DNA of 64,000 nucleotides from Saccharobesus litoralis (GTDB lineage Bacteria > Pseudomonadota > Gammaproteobacteria > Enterobacterales > Alteromonadaceae). Location: positions 2,830,065-2,894,064 of the forward strand of contig NZ_CP026604.1 of NCBI RefSeq assembly GCF_003063625.1, in the 5' to 3' direction. This document shows positions 46,144 through 55,452 of the stretch, piece after piece. The translations under genes and the position numbers were made by a program. Under the pieces are notes generated by a model. It was given only the letters and a program-made list of their open reading frames with translations, was not told the DNA's origin and did no database searches. Numbering within the stretch: position 1 is the first letter of the stretch; every line of letters starts with the position of its first letter.

Positions 46144-48843
46144 ATGAAAAAGCCAAAGCTCAGTTATAAAGTCATTCGATACGTTATACCTTTGGTTATC
46201 GCTCCGCTTATCGTGTTGGGCGGGTTTGCTTTAATCAATTCTAATATCGCCTCTAAACAACAATCTGAATTAGTTGTCGCACATGGAGTCGCGCAAAATA
46301 GTCAAAAACTGACAAACTATTTATCTGTTTTCGGTCAAACCATAGGTCTGCTTTCTCGTTCGCCAGTACTTGAACATTTAATGTTAACTGAGCAAGGGTC
46401 CAGTGATTTCCAAATAAAATCTGGTGATTTACTTGCTGTATTTGCCAGTTACACAGAAGCCTACCCTGATATATCCAGTATTGAACTGTTGGCGATTGAC
46501 GGTCAAAACCTCGCTTTTTTTTCCAGTGATTTATTTGCTGAATCTGAATCAGCTCGATTAACTTCTCATTTACCCAATGTTAATGATGAACAAAAGCTTG
46601 TCGTAACTAAGGATGAAAGTGGCACGCGGATCCACTTTGTGCGGCGCGTTAATTTAAATGATTTTGAAAAAGGCGTTATTAAGCATTGGGGCTTTTTGGT
46701 AATTAACTTGCGGTTTGATCTGATCCCTGAAAGTATCAATGCTTTGATGTTTGAAGGTAGCGTTAACCTATTGTATTCAGAGCAAGGTCACGTTGTGTTT
46801 AGTTCTGATCCGAGTTTAACCGGTGTGCAACTGCCGGAAAACGAAATCGCCAAACTAAATAAAGTGGCAAGCGATGGTAAGCCAATTGCCAGCCAGCTTA
46901 GTTTTCTGCCGGAACAAAGTTATGTGCATTTTAATGCTGAACTAAAAGACGGTTTACGCTATTTATCTGCTGTACCTTATAAACAGTTATATGACGGCGC
47001 ACAAAAAATTACGTTTTTGGCGTTAGTTTTGTTGATGATCAGTATTTTTGTCATCCCAACGTTGATCTTTTTAGTGCTAAAACGGATCTTAGTAGAGCCG
47101 ATTGAAGAGTTGGGGCGGGCGAGTAAAAAAGTCGGGCGAGGCGATTTTAATCTCAAATTTAACTTTTCTAGTCAAGATGAATTAGGCGACTTGTTTAAAG
47201 ATTTTCAGTCAATGACGGTGCAATTAAAAGATTACCAAACGAGATTAGAAGACTATAAACAACATTTAGAAGAAAAGGTGCAACTACGTACAGAAGATCT
47301 ACACACTGCGAATGAGCAATTAAGACAAGCTATTATTGAAGCAGATAATGCCAACCAAATGAAAAGCCGCTTTTTGGCGAATATGAGCCATGAAATCCGC
47401 ACGCCTCTGACTGCCATTATCGGCTTTACCGAACACTTATTAAATGATGATCCCGATCCTGAACAGCGTCAGAAAAACCTGTCGACAGTATTACGCAACG
47501 GGACGCATTTATTAGAACTGATTAACAACATACTCGATCTTTCTAAAATTGAAGCGGAAAAAATTAAAATTGACCAACAGCCAGTCGACTTAATTACCAT
47601 CATAGATGATATTAATGCAGTAATAGCCCCCAGCGCGGTGAATAAAGAATTGGTTTTCGATATTGATTACCGCTTTCCATTGCCTTGTAAAATTGAATCT
47701 GACGACACGCGTCTTAAACAAATTTTACTTAATGTTTGTACTAACTCGGTTAAATTTACCAAAGAAGGTCAAATTAAGCTGACAGTACGATGCGACACAG
47801 CCACACACCAAGTCATTTTTACGGTTACTGACACTGGTATCGGTATGACGGCCGCTGAATTAGAAAAAATATTTAATCCATTTGAACAAGCCGATACCAG
47901 TACCACACGTAATTACGGTGGAACAGGTTTGGGTTTATGTATATCTAAGCACTTGGCTAATTTGTTGGGCGGCGATATTCGCGTTAAAAGTGAAAAAGGC
48001 AAGGGCTCTGAATTTGAGATCGCCATTGCAACCAATATGGATAATATGGATATCGATTGGATTGAGTCACTGCCTAATGCTGCATGCAAAGATGTCAGTG
48101 CACCTAATAGTGAGCAATTAGCGACTTTGGGCACAATCTTAGTGGCTGAAGATAACCCAGATAATCAGAATCTTATTCGCTTGTTGTTGGAAAAACGGGG
48201 TTTTGAAGTCGACATTGTTGAAAACGGCGCAATGGCGGTAGAGGCTGCATTAATTGAAGATTACGATCTTATTTTAATGGATATGCAAATGCCCGTGATG
48301 GGCGGGGTAGAAGCCACCACTATGTTACGTGGTGCGGGCTATGATAATCCTATAATTGCCTTAACAGCCAATGTAATGAAAGACGATATCGCTCAATACG
48401 AAGCTAATGGCTGTAATCACACTGTTGCTAAGCCCATTGATCAGCAAAGTTTATTTGAAGCCATGCAAATAGTGTTACAGGAAAATCAAGCGCATTTATC
48501 GAGTTTAACTGAATTTGAAAATGTTATTCAAAATAGCCAAGAGTATGCATCTATCAGCGCGACGTTTCTCGATAATTTACCGAGTAGTTTGCAAGCGATA
48601 ACGAGTGCATTCTCATATCGAGATTGGACTCAGTTGGCCGCAAATGCCCATAGTTTAAAAGGCAGTGCAGGGTGTTTTGGTTATCCACAATTAACTGAAT
48701 TGGCTGCCCAAATAGAGAAACAGACAAAAAATGAAGAGTTAGGCCACGCAGAAAAAATTGCTACGCTACAACCGCTGATTGAACAGTTACAAAGCCAAGT
48801 GGCGACGACAATTGAACAATCCAGTACGCTAATGACTGAATAA
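46144..48843 (+). CDS. Hybrid sensor histidine kinase with receiver and Hpt domains
   Basis: About 900 residues. I favour ATG 46144 (MKKPKLSYKVIRYVIPL); a TTG at 46126 has AGGA touching it and is less likely. TM1 (about 14-36) and TM2 (about 300-325) flank a ~265-residue periplasmic Cache-like sensor; then HAMP (about 325-385), coiled coil, HisKA with the phospho-histidine in [16 protein letters not shown], HATPase (NVCTNSVKFT, DTGIGM, GGTGLGLCISK), receiver (LVAEDNPDNQ, LILMDMQMPVMGG) and Hpt (NAHSLKGSAGCF). It is divergent from the YfiR-like gene, and the TonB receptor lies beyond it, so it probably senses a periplasmic signal related to that module. The output regulator is not in the window. 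Confidence 0.88.
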   Translation: MKKPKLSYKVIRYVIPLVIAPLIVLGGFALINSNIASKQQSELVVAHGVAQNSQKLTNYLSVFGQTIGLLSRSPVLEHLMLTEQGSSDFQIKSGDLLAVFASYTEAYPDISSIELLAIDGQNLAFFSSDLFAESESARLTSHLPNVNDEQKLVVTKDESGTRIHFVRRVNLNDFEKGVIKHWGFLVINLRFDLIPESINALMFEGSVNLLYSEQGHVVFSSDPSLTGVQLPENEIAKLNKVASDGKPIASQLSFLPEQSYVHFNAELKDGLRYLSAVPYKQLYDGAQKITFLALVLLMISIFVIPTLIFLVLKRILVEPIEELGRASKKVGRGDFNLKFNFSSQDELGDLFKDFQSMTVQLKDYQTRLEDYKQHLEEKVQLRTEDLHTANEQLRQAIIEADNANQMKSRFLANMSHEIRTPLTAIIGFTEHLLNDDPDPEQRQKNLSTVLRNGTHLLELINNILDLSKIEAEKIKIDQQPVDLITIIDDINAVIAPSAVNKELVFDIDYRFPLPCKIESDDTRLKQILLNVCTNSVKFTKEGQIKLTVRCDTATHQVIFTVTDTGIGMTAAELEKIFNPFEQADTSTTRNYGGTGLGLCISKHLANLLGGDIRVKSEKGKGSEFEIAIATNMDNMDIDWIESLPNAACKDVSAPNSEQLATLGTILVAEDNPDNQNLIRLLLEKRGFEVDIVENGAMAVEAALIEDYDLILMDMQMPVMGGVEATTMLRGAGYDNPIIALTANVMKDDIAQYEANGCNHTVAKPIDQQSLFEAMQIVLQENQAHLSSLTEFENVIQNSQEYASISATFLDNLPSSLQAITSAFSYRDWTQLAANAHSLKGSAGCFGYPQLTELAAQIEKQTKNEELGHAEKIATLQPLIEQLQSQVATTIEQSSTLMTE

Positions 48844-48912
48844 TTTGGATTAGCGCTTCATGCTGAGTTATGCTTAGGGTCTTAAGTTACTCAATAATAA
48901 AAACATTTATTC

Positions 48913-49833
48913 ATGGCACGCCCGCAACCAGGGCTTCTTGCAGAAGCCAATCTACAAAGCTTGTATTTACTATTTAAAGCGGTTCCTGGCACCGAGGCGC
49001 TGATCCGCCATCATCTTGCTTGTTTTCATCCTATGATCAATGACTATTGCGATGAATATTCAGAAAGTGAGTTGAGTGCGTTTGTAGCCATTGGCAGTGA
49101 ATATTGGCGTACATTGTTTGGGCAACATGCTCCTAAGCGTTTAAAGCCCTTTCCTGAAATGGCCAAAGATACGCGGGTAGCTCCACATACACCTTATGAT
49201 GTTTTTATTCACATTCGTTCTGATCGGGTTGATGTTAATCACTTAGTTGGCTCTCATGTTTGTGAGTTATTCGCAGATTCGTTAAAGCTAGTTGAGCAGG
49301 TAAAAGGCTTTCGTTATTTAGATGGTCGCGATTTAACTGGGTTTGTTGATGGTACCGAGAACCCGCATGGTGCTAAACGGCGGCAAGTGGCTTTAGTTGA
49401 TAAGGCTGACGATAGTGATTTTGCTGCAGGTAGCTATGTGCATATCCAACGTTATCGCCACCAAATGGAAAGATGGAATGAAACGCCAACCATTCAGCAA
49501 GAAGACATTATTGGCCGCACGAAAAGTGATAACCAAGAATATCCGAGTGAGAAAAAATCAGCATTTGCCCATATTAAACGCACTAACTTAAAAGATGCGG
49601 CGGGTAACAGTATAGAAATACTGCGTCAATCTATGCCTTACGGTACTATGAAAGTTCAAGGGCTTTTCTTTATTTCGATTTGCCATAGTCCAGAGCCTTT
49701 TGAGCTTATGTTAAGTAGTATGATCAACGGTGATGAGCATGGGGTTTATGACAAGTTATTGGATTATACGCGGCCTGAGACAGGTGCAGCTTTTTTTGCT
49801 CCGTCACTTGAATTTTTACGGAAAAATATTTAA
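48913..49833 (+). CDS. Dyp-type (dye-decolorising) heme peroxidase
   Basis: A 306-residue protein without signal peptide, similar in length to YfeX/class B Dyp peroxidases. Key motif GRDLTGFVDGTENPHG contains the catalytic Asp of GxxDG; the region around YVHIQRYRHQMERWN holds the probable proximal heme histidine; NSIEILRQSMPYGT includes the distal arginine; and QGLFFISICHSPEPFELML completes the second ferredoxin-like half. Such enzymes oxidise porphyrins and dyes with H2O2; the physiological substrate is unknown. The start ATG 48913 fits MARPQPGLLAEA. The YihY gene follows after 3 bp. Confidence 0.9.
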   Translation: MARPQPGLLAEANLQSLYLLFKAVPGTEALIRHHLACFHPMINDYCDEYSESELSAFVAIGSEYWRTLFGQHAPKRLKPFPEMAKDTRVAPHTPYDVFIHIRSDRVDVNHLVGSHVCELFADSLKLVEQVKGFRYLDGRDLTGFVDGTENPHGAKRRQVALVDKADDSDFAAGSYVHIQRYRHQMERWNETPTIQQEDIIGRTKSDNQEYPSEKKSAFAHIKRTNLKDAAGNSIEILRQSMPYGTMKVQGLFFISICHSPEPFELMLSSMINGDEHGVYDKLLDYTRPETGAAFFAPSLEFLRKNI

Positions 49834-49836
49834 CCC

Positions 49837-50631
49837 ATGAAGTTAGCGTTGCGCGCATTTTGGTTAAAGTGCCAGCAAGATCAGATTGCTTTAGCGGCAG
49901 GGCATTTATCCTTCATTTCATTGCTCGGTTTAGTGCCTTTTTTTGTTATTTCTTTATCCTTACTCAATTCTTTACCCGGCTTTTCTGATCGGGTTAACGA
50001 TCTAGAATCGGTATTGGTACAGCACATGTTGCCCGAAGCGAGTCAGCAAATCGTCGCTTACTTACATGATTCCATTGCCGCGTTGGATACCATCTCTGAG
50101 TTAAGTATTGTGGCATTATTCGTGATTGTGTTTTCGTTATTACGTAACGTTGATCAACAAATTAATCGAGTGTTTTGCAAAGGCAACTGTCGTTCATTGC
50201 GCCGTTCTTTGGTGGTTTATTTTAGTATCTTGCTATTTGGCTCTATTTTATTAGCTGCCAGTTTTGTCTTGACCTCGATCGTGGCTGCGTCGAGTTTTGT
50301 CAGTCAATGGCTGCCGAGCTGGGTTATGGTACTCGCTTCTGGCTTTTTACCCATCTTGTTATCTGTCGCTTTCTTCATGCTGCTATACTATGGATTACCG
50401 TTAACGCCCGTTAAGTTTCTTGCCGCGTTGCAAGGTGCTTTGTTAGCAAGCTTGCTGTTTGAAGGTTGTAAGTGGCTGTTTAATTTATATTTACTTTATG
50501 TGCCCACTTATAATGAGCTGTATGGTTCGTTAGCCATTTTGCCTATATTTTGCCTTTGGCTGTATGTCATGTGGAATTTAGTGCTGTTGGGAGCGCAATG
50601 GGTGTATTGGTTTAATTCTCGCTTGAATTAA
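49837..50631 (+). CDS. YihY/BrkB family inner-membrane protein
   Basis: A 264-residue protein with about six transmembrane helices. It begins WLKCQQDQIALAAGHLSFIS, includes LLGLVPFFVISLSLL, VFSLLRNVDQQINRVFCKG, KFLAALQGALLASLLFEGCK and the terminal YNELYGSLAILPIFCLWLYV signature of the family (formerly misannotated as RNase BN). Function is not established. It starts 3 bp after the Dyp peroxidase gene, so the two are likely cotranscribed. Confidence 0.88.
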   Translation: MKLALRAFWLKCQQDQIALAAGHLSFISLLGLVPFFVISLSLLNSLPGFSDRVNDLESVLVQHMLPEASQQIVAYLHDSIAALDTISELSIVALFVIVFSLLRNVDQQINRVFCKGNCRSLRRSLVVYFSILLFGSILLAASFVLTSIVAASSFVSQWLPSWVMVLASGFLPILLSVAFFMLLYYGLPLTPVKFLAALQGALLASLLFEGCKWLFNLYLLYVPTYNELYGSLAILPIFCLWLYVMWNLVLLGAQWVYWFNSRLN

Positions 50632-50727
50632 ACGGTTGCTGTTCCTATTAGTGAGTCGATACAAAAGTTATTACATGTAGAGTTTGTTGCTATTAACAAA
50701 CGTACAAAATTAAGAAATCAGAATCAT

Positions 50728-50765
50728 TGTAGGGCCGAATTTATTTCGGCTAACACAAGGTTTGT
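50728..50765. repeat. Single hairpin repeat
   Basis: TGTAGGGCCGAA-TTTA-TTTCGGC followed by TAACAC, between yihY and the iminopeptidase gene. The stem variant GCCGAA/TTCGGC is otherwise seen only in the run near 32190. Confidence 0.7.
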
Positions 50766-50801
50766 CGATGTAAATCATTCGTCTATTAAAAAGTTCAGGT
50801 A

Positions 50802-51764
50802 ATGACTATGGTATACCCACAAATTAAGCCTAATGATACCGAGTGGTTAAATGTTGGCGACGGACATGAAATATATATAGAACATTCAGGTAATCCGGAT
50901 GGCTTACCGGTTATTTATATTCATGGTGGTCCTGGTGGTGGTAGCTCGCCTATCTATCGCAGTTTGTTTGACCCAACAATTTATCGCATTATTCAATTTG
51001 ACCAGCGCGGCTGTGGCCAATCTAAACCCTTGCTGTCTTTACAGAACAATAATACAGCAAGTTTAATTGCTGATATTGAGCGTATTCGGCAACATTTAGC
51101 TATCGACAAATGGTTAGTCTGTGGCGGCTCATGGGGCACCACGTTAGCCTTATTATATGCTTTGCAGCATACCGAACGTGTGTCTGGTATGATTTTGCGC
51201 GGTATCTTTTTAGCGCGACAGCAAGACATCGATTGGTTATACGGTGATGCTGGCGCGGCTCGCTTATTTCCTGATTATTATCAGCAATTTCAACAACCGA
51301 TAGCCAATGATAATCGGAGTCCTATTCAAGCTTATTGGCCATTATTGAATTCAGATAATCAGTTGCAACAATTAAACGCTGCTCGGCAATGGTCATTGTG
51401 GGAATATCGTATTTCCCGTTTAACTTTTGCGCAAAGCACCGAAGCTGAGCTCGTCGAGCCGCATTTGTGTTTACCTATGGCTTTGTTGGAATGTCATTAT
51501 TTTCTTAATCACAGCTTTATTGAGGAAAACTATATACTGAACAATATCGGTAAGCTTAATGCGATCCCAGCTACGGTGATCCATGGTCGTTATGACGCTG
51601 TGTGTGATGTTGGACAGGCTTGGCAACTGGCTGAAAAATGGCAAAGTTGTAAATTAATGATAGTGCCAGAAGCCGGACACTCTATTGCCGAACCCCAAAT
51701 TGCTGCGGCTTTTTGCCAAGCCACTCGGGCGATGGCCAAATATATGCAAGAGCAAGGTTGTTAG
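50802..51764 (+). CDS. pip: Proline iminopeptidase
   Basis: A 320-residue alpha/beta hydrolase of the S33 family. The oxyanion region is VIYIHGGPGGGSSP; IIQFDQRGCGQSKP is the classical DQRGxGxS motif; the nucleophile Ser lies in CGGSWGTTLALLYAL (near residue 110); the acid is in IHGRYDAVCDV and the His in VPEAGHSI. It removes N-terminal proline from peptides in the cytoplasm. The start ATG 50802 follows CAGGTA. The dtd gene lies 66 bp downstream, a pairing also common in other gammaproteobacteria. Confidence 0.92.
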   Translation: MTMVYPQIKPNDTEWLNVGDGHEIYIEHSGNPDGLPVIYIHGGPGGGSSPIYRSLFDPTIYRIIQFDQRGCGQSKPLLSLQNNNTASLIADIERIRQHLAIDKWLVCGGSWGTTLALLYALQHTERVSGMILRGIFLARQQDIDWLYGDAGAARLFPDYYQQFQQPIANDNRSPIQAYWPLLNSDNQLQQLNAARQWSLWEYRISRLTFAQSTEAELVEPHLCLPMALLECHYFLNHSFIEENYILNNIGKLNAIPATVIHGRYDAVCDVGQAWQLAEKWQSCKLMIVPEAGHSIAEPQIAAAFCQATRAMAKYMQEQGC

Positions 51765-51830
51765 AGCGTCTTATTACAATAGATAAAAATTGATGTTCGT
51801 TTAAGTTGGTTACAAAAGAAATAAATTAAA

Positions 51831-52268
51831 ATGAAAGCATTATTACAGCGTGTAGCGCACGCCGAAGTAGTTGTTGATGGGCAAATCGTTGGCAAAATAG
51901 ATCAAGGTATTCTGGTATTGTTGGGTGTCGAAAAGGGCGACGACGATGCGAAAGCTAAGCGTATGGCTGAACGAGTAGCTGGTTATCGTTTGTTTGAAGA
52001 TCAAGCTGGCAAAACCAACTTAAGTGTTAAAGATATAGCGGGTAGTTTACTAGTCGTATCCCAATTCACATTAGCAGCGGATACGCGTAAAGGCATGCGC
52101 CCCAGTTTTTCTAATGCAGCTGAGCCAGCGTTAGCAGAGCAATTGTATTTAAATTTTGTTGAATACGCGAAACAACAAGGTGTACCCGTACAAACTGGAA
52201 CATTCAGAGCGGATATGAAAGTCAGTTTGCTAAACGATGGACCAGTGACGCTTTGGTTGGAGTTATAG
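51831..52268 (+). CDS. dtd: D-aminoacyl-tRNA deacylase
   Basis: A 145-residue protein of standard Dtd length. [38 protein letters not shown] and [13 protein letters not shown] are the three diagnostic segments; the SQFT threonine and the cross-subunit Gly-Pro (NDGPVT) form the chiral proofreading site. It hydrolyses D-amino acids and glycine mischarged on tRNA. It follows the iminopeptidase gene on the same strand. Confidence 0.96.
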   Translation: MKALLQRVAHAEVVVDGQIVGKIDQGILVLLGVEKGDDDAKAKRMAERVAGYRLFEDQAGKTNLSVKDIAGSLLVVSQFTLAADTRKGMRPSFSNAAEPALAEQLYLNFVEYAKQQGVPVQTGTFRADMKVSLLNDGPVTLWLEL

Positions 52269-52329
52269 TTATAGTTAGAGATTAGAGTAGAAGTCTCGTG
52301 GCGAGATGTGGCTTACAAGCCCTTGTTTT

Positions 52330-52560
52330 TGGTATCTGCATGGATGCAGGTAATTAGAATTTTTCGGGAACAAAATGCTGTTGTTTTGTTCTTTTGGACA
52401 GAGAGGCTTGCAGGCTCTGCAAGCATAAATGCTCGCCCACAAAAACTTGATATTTTAAAACCGCTTTTTTACCACAAAAGAGTCTAGATTAATTACCTTC
52501 TTTGAAAATATGCAACGGCTTATGGCTTATCAATTTCATTACGCTTTGACTATACATCCT
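52330..52560. repeat. Family A composite repeat, inverted copy
   Basis: Reads on the minus strand as the family A body followed by TGTGGGCGAGCAT-TT-ATGCTTGC, GCAGAGCCTGC and the tail with TTGTTCCCGA and CCTGCATCCATGCAG. It is more diverged than the copies at 9.8-10.2 kb. It fills the gap between dtd and the next minus-strand gene. A hairpin GTCTCG-TGG-CGAGA lies near 52294. Confidence 0.75.
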
Positions 52561-52568
52561 TTGCGGAC

Positions 52569-53531
52569 TTATTTATTTTCAAACATGCCTTCAACCCGTA
52601 AACCTATGCCCAAGGTTTGTGAAAAATTGTACTCTTCAGGCCAATGAACAAAGGGTTCAACTTCAAAGTAAATCCATTTACGTAAAGATTGCCAACGATA
52701 ACGAAAAAAGATGCCTTGGTTTTGTAGGTGATAGCCTTGGTTAGTGATACCAGAAGCAAATACACCGGAAATTAAGGCTTGAGTATGGGTTAGTTGCTTG
52801 TAGTGTAATAGGCTGTGTGTCCAATCGACTTGGTTATCAATTTCGGTATAGCGCCAACTGTTGTTTTGTTGCAGCATATCCGTGCTTGATAGGCTTATTT
52901 CAAAATTAGCGGAAAATCGCTCGGCATGACCTTGATCCAAGTAATAATAAACTGAGGGTTGTAATACGAGGTTAGTGCTGTCAGAGGTAGCATAAATATA
53001 ACGGTAGAGTGCACGTACATACATATCAGGTTTGCTAGCTAAACCGACCCGTGTTGAAAAATAATGATTTTTATCTGATTTATGGATCCAGCGTAACGCG
53101 ACGTTCACATCACTTTCCGTTGGCTTGGTTTCTCTAAGAACTTCGTCCGCTACCCCTTCTTGTTTAAATTCATCGTAATCATCAAAAATCAGATCCACTT
53201 TCTTTTGTAAATTCGCTAACCGCACGCGTAATCGGACTCGTAACTTTAATCGGGTAAGATCTTGCTCTCGTGGCTCCCAACCGAGTCTTAACTTAGCTGA
53301 TGCTGCGGTATTTTTGTCTTTTGTGCCGTCCTCGGCAAAAAAACGGTCAAACCAAGCTGCACTGTTATTCAGTGAGCCGGCTACGCCGCCGTGTAAATCA
53401 TCTAACCATGCATAGCGCGGTTTAGGTTTGCTTGCCGGCTTAGCATCTTCATTTGCGTCGTTATTTGCTTGGCATGCCAAACTGATTAAGCATAATATGA
53501 ACAAGATCAAAGACTTTATTGGTAAATGCAC
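52569..53531 (-). CDS. Putative outer-membrane beta-barrel protein of unknown function
   Basis: A 320-residue exported protein. The signal peptide MHLPIKSLILFILCLISLAC ends near CQANND; the cysteine context (SLAC) is not a clean lipobox. After a charged linker (DANEDAKPASKPKPRY) the sequence alternates hydrophobic and polar residues in strand-like blocks (RLKLRVRLRVRLANLQ, NVALRWIHKSD, YFSTRVGLASK, LVLQPSVYYYLD, GIFFRYRWQSLRKWIYFEVE) and ends ERVEGMF-like (LGIGLRVEGMFENK), consistent with a small outer-membrane barrel. I do not recognise the family. It is isolated, and convergent with dtd. Confidence 0.68.
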   Translation of the reverse strand: MHLPIKSLILFILCLISLACQANNDANEDAKPASKPKPRYAWLDDLHGGVAGSLNNSAAWFDRFFAEDGTKDKNTAASAKLRLGWEPREQDLTRLKLRVRLRVRLANLQKKVDLIFDDYDEFKQEGVADEVLRETKPTESDVNVALRWIHKSDKNHYFSTRVGLASKPDMYVRALYRYIYATSDSTNLVLQPSVYYYLDQGHAERFSANFEISLSSTDMLQQNNSWRYTEIDNQVDWTHSLLHYKQLTHTQALISGVFASGITNQGYHLQNQGIFFRYRWQSLRKWIYFEVEPFVHWPEEYNFSQTLGIGLRVEGMFENK

Positions 53532-53599
53532 TCAGGCTCCATTAACATATACGGCAAAGTGTATTGTGAGCGTGTTATAGTCTTGCCTTTCAGGTTTAA

Positions 53600-53872
53600 G
53601 GACTTCATTGTTATAGTCTTCTCGCTCAGGTCTTATGGTTCATTGTCGGCGCTTACTCGCCCCAATCACATAGTAGAGCATATGCTCATGGGGTCTCGAA
53701 GCTTGACAGCTTTGCTTACATGGATGTAAGTACTTAGGTTTCGTCTGGAACTGGAAACCTGCCCCTAAAACCTGATCGCTTTGACTATAGCTTTTCATCC
53801 CAATATCTAGCAACTCAAACTAGAGTGGCCGTTGATGGGATGCGAAGTTTGACTACATTGTCTAAACCCAGA
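53600..53872. repeat. Degenerate repeat fragments upstream of tatA
   Basis: Near 53722-53765 is a segment (GTACTTAGGTTTCGTCTGG, then AAACCTGC) also found inside MITE copy 1 near 6436-6480. TTGACTATA-like blocks recur near 53780 and 53845. No gene is seen; the ORF at 53526-53729 has no ribosome site. Confidence 0.5.
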
Positions 53873-53877
53873 TAGTT

Positions 53878-53905
53878 TTGACTATATTTTTTATACACAT
53901 AATAA
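53878..53905 (+). promoter_or_regulatory. Candidate promoter of tatABC
   Basis: TTGACT (53878-53883) and TAATAA (53900-53905) with a 16-bp spacer, about 88 bp before the tatA start. Plausible but one of several AT-rich options. Confidence 0.4.
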
Positions 53906-53992
53906 CAAAGCATAGTAAACTTTAGCCTTGATGACGAGTAGTCATCAAACATGAAATTTGCATTATACAGAGTAACTTAAAGGTAAATAAGT

Positions 53993-54223
53993 ATGGGCGG
54001 CATTAGCATTTGGCAATTATTAATCATTTTACTTATCGTTGTGCTGGTATTTGGTTCAAAAAAGCTCAGTTCTTTAGGTAAAGATTTGGGTGGCGCAGTG
54101 AAAGGCTTTAAGGATGAATTAACACCTGAAGAAAAAGCCCAAGAAGCGGTAAAAACCGTGGAAGATAAAACTGACAATAAAGCCGAATCTGTAAAAGCAG
54201 AAGAGAAATCTAAAGCAGAGTAA
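53993..54223 (+). CDS. tatA: Sec-independent protein translocase subunit TatA
   Basis: A 76-residue protein: one N-terminal transmembrane helix ([20 protein letters not shown]), the [19 protein letters not shown] hinge and amphipathic helix, and an acidic-basic tail ending in EEKSKAE. TatA oligomers form the pathway through which folded proteins cross the inner membrane when recruited by TatBC. AAAGGTAAATAAGT precedes the ATG. tatB starts 5 bp after the stop. Confidence 0.95.
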   Translation: MGGISIWQLLIILLIVVLVFGSKKLSSLGKDLGGAVKGFKDELTPEEKAQEAVKTVEDKTDNKAESVKAEEKSKAE

Positions 54224-54228
54224 CATTT

Positions 54229-54561
54229 GTGTTTGATATTGGATTTTGGGAGCTCGTTTTTATTGGAGTGATCGCGCTACTGGTGTTAGGGCCGGATAAG
54301 TTACCCGGTGCGATCCGCTCGTTCAGTAAATTTGTAAGCTCATTTAAGCAAACGGTTAATTCGGTTAAATCTGAGATAAACCACGAGTTGCGTGTGCATG
54401 AGTTACACGAACAACTTAAGCAAGCCGAGCAAAAAGGCATGCAAAATTTAACGGGACGTGAATCCAATGCAGTAGCTGAACTGGAGCAAGCTGCAAAGGA
54501 AGTTAATTCCACTATCCAATCTGTACAAAAAGAAGTGAATAAAGATACAAATGGACAGTGA
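54229..54561 (+). CDS. tatB: Sec-independent protein translocase subunit TatB
   Basis: A 110-residue protein starting at GTG 54229. [20 protein letters not shown] with [11 protein letters not shown] is diagnostic of TatB, including the conserved Glu8 in the membrane helix and the GP hinge. It is shorter than E. coli TatB (171 residues), having a reduced C-terminal region. With TatC it forms the receptor for twin-arginine signal peptides. It overlaps tatC by 11 bp. Confidence 0.94.
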   Translation: MFDIGFWELVFIGVIALLVLGPDKLPGAIRSFSKFVSSFKQTVNSVKSEINHELRVHELHEQLKQAEQKGMQNLTGRESNAVAELEQAAKEVNSTIQSVQKEVNKDTNGQ

Positions 54562-55294
54562 ACAACAACCCTTTATTAGCCACTTAGTTGAGTTACGCAA
54601 TCGCCTTTTGCGTATTGTGTATTCTGTACTTATTGTATTTTGCTGTTTGGTATATTTTGCTAATGATATTTATGGCTATGTATCTAAGCCTTTATTAGAT
54701 GTTATGCCTGAATCAACCAGCATGATAGCAACCGGTGTGGCTGCACCGTTTTTAACCCCGTTTAAGTTAACCATGGTGTTATCTTTTTTTGTTGCTATTC
54801 CTGTGGTTTTGCATCAAATATGGAGCTTTATCGCCCCAGGTTTGTATCAGCATGAAAAACGTTTAATTGCCCCTTTGCTAGTAACCTCATCTTTATTATT
54901 TTATGCCGGCATTGCGTTTGCTTATTACGTTGTTTTTCCTTTAGCGTTTGAATTTTTTACTACCATTGCACCTGAAGGTGTCACTATTGCTACAGATATC
55001 AGTAGCTATCTTGATTTTGTGCTCAAAATATTTTTTGCATTTGGTTTAGCATTTGAGATCCCTATTGCCATTATCTTGATGGTTTGGGCTGGCGTGACAA
55101 CGGCTGATAAGCTAATTGAAAAGCGCCCTTATGTGGTTGTTGGTGTATTTGTGATAGGTATGTTGCTAACCCCTCCCGATGTGATTTCTCAAACGTTATT
55201 GGCGATACCTATGTGGCTGCTATTTGAAGTCGGTGTCATTTTTAGTCGTTTTTATCGCCCTCGCGATGAAGCGCAAGCTGACGTGCAAGAATAA
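54551..55294 (+). CDS. tatC: Sec-independent protein translocase subunit TatC
   Basis: A 247-residue protein with six transmembrane helices. [20 protein letters not shown] contains the conserved SHLxELRxRL cytoplasmic motif; [20 protein letters not shown] and FALGLAFEIP-like [18 protein letters not shown] are also typical, as are [20 protein letters not shown] and the end [11 protein letters not shown]. It binds the twin-arginine motif of substrates. The C-terminal codons AQADVQE plus the TAA are the first unit of a 27-bp tandem repeat. Confidence 0.95.
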   Translation: MDSEQQPFISHLVELRNRLLRIVYSVLIVFCCLVYFANDIYGYVSKPLLDVMPESTSMIATGVAAPFLTPFKLTMVLSFFVAIPVVLHQIWSFIAPGLYQHEKRLIAPLLVTSSLLFYAGIAFAYYVVFPLAFEFFTTIAPEGVTIATDISSYLDFVLKIFFAFGLAFEIPIAIILMVWAGVTTADKLIEKRPYVVVGVFVIGMLLTPPDVISQTLLAIPMWLLFEVGVIFSRFYRPRDEAQADVQE

Positions 55295-55378
55295 TACGCG
55301 CAAGCTGACGTGCAAGAATAAGACGCGCAAGCTGATGTGCAAGATTAATACGCGCCAACTGATGTGTGAGAGCAAGAA
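55271..55378. repeat. Four 27-bp tandem repeats across the tatC stop codon
   Basis: GCGCAAGCTGACGTGCAAGA begins at 55271 and 55298, with GCGCAAGCTGATGTGCAAGA at 55325 and a diverged copy at 55352. The unit is nine codons including the TAA, so the frame passes AQADVQE-stop, then two further AQADVQ(E/D)-stop units. Only the first is normally translated. Confidence 0.9.
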
Positions 55379-55452
55379 GTACAAGATGAATTTGTGGCTG
55401 TCAAAAGTGAGTTTAATATGAGCTTTAGTATGAGCGAGCGTTTTCCTAAATA

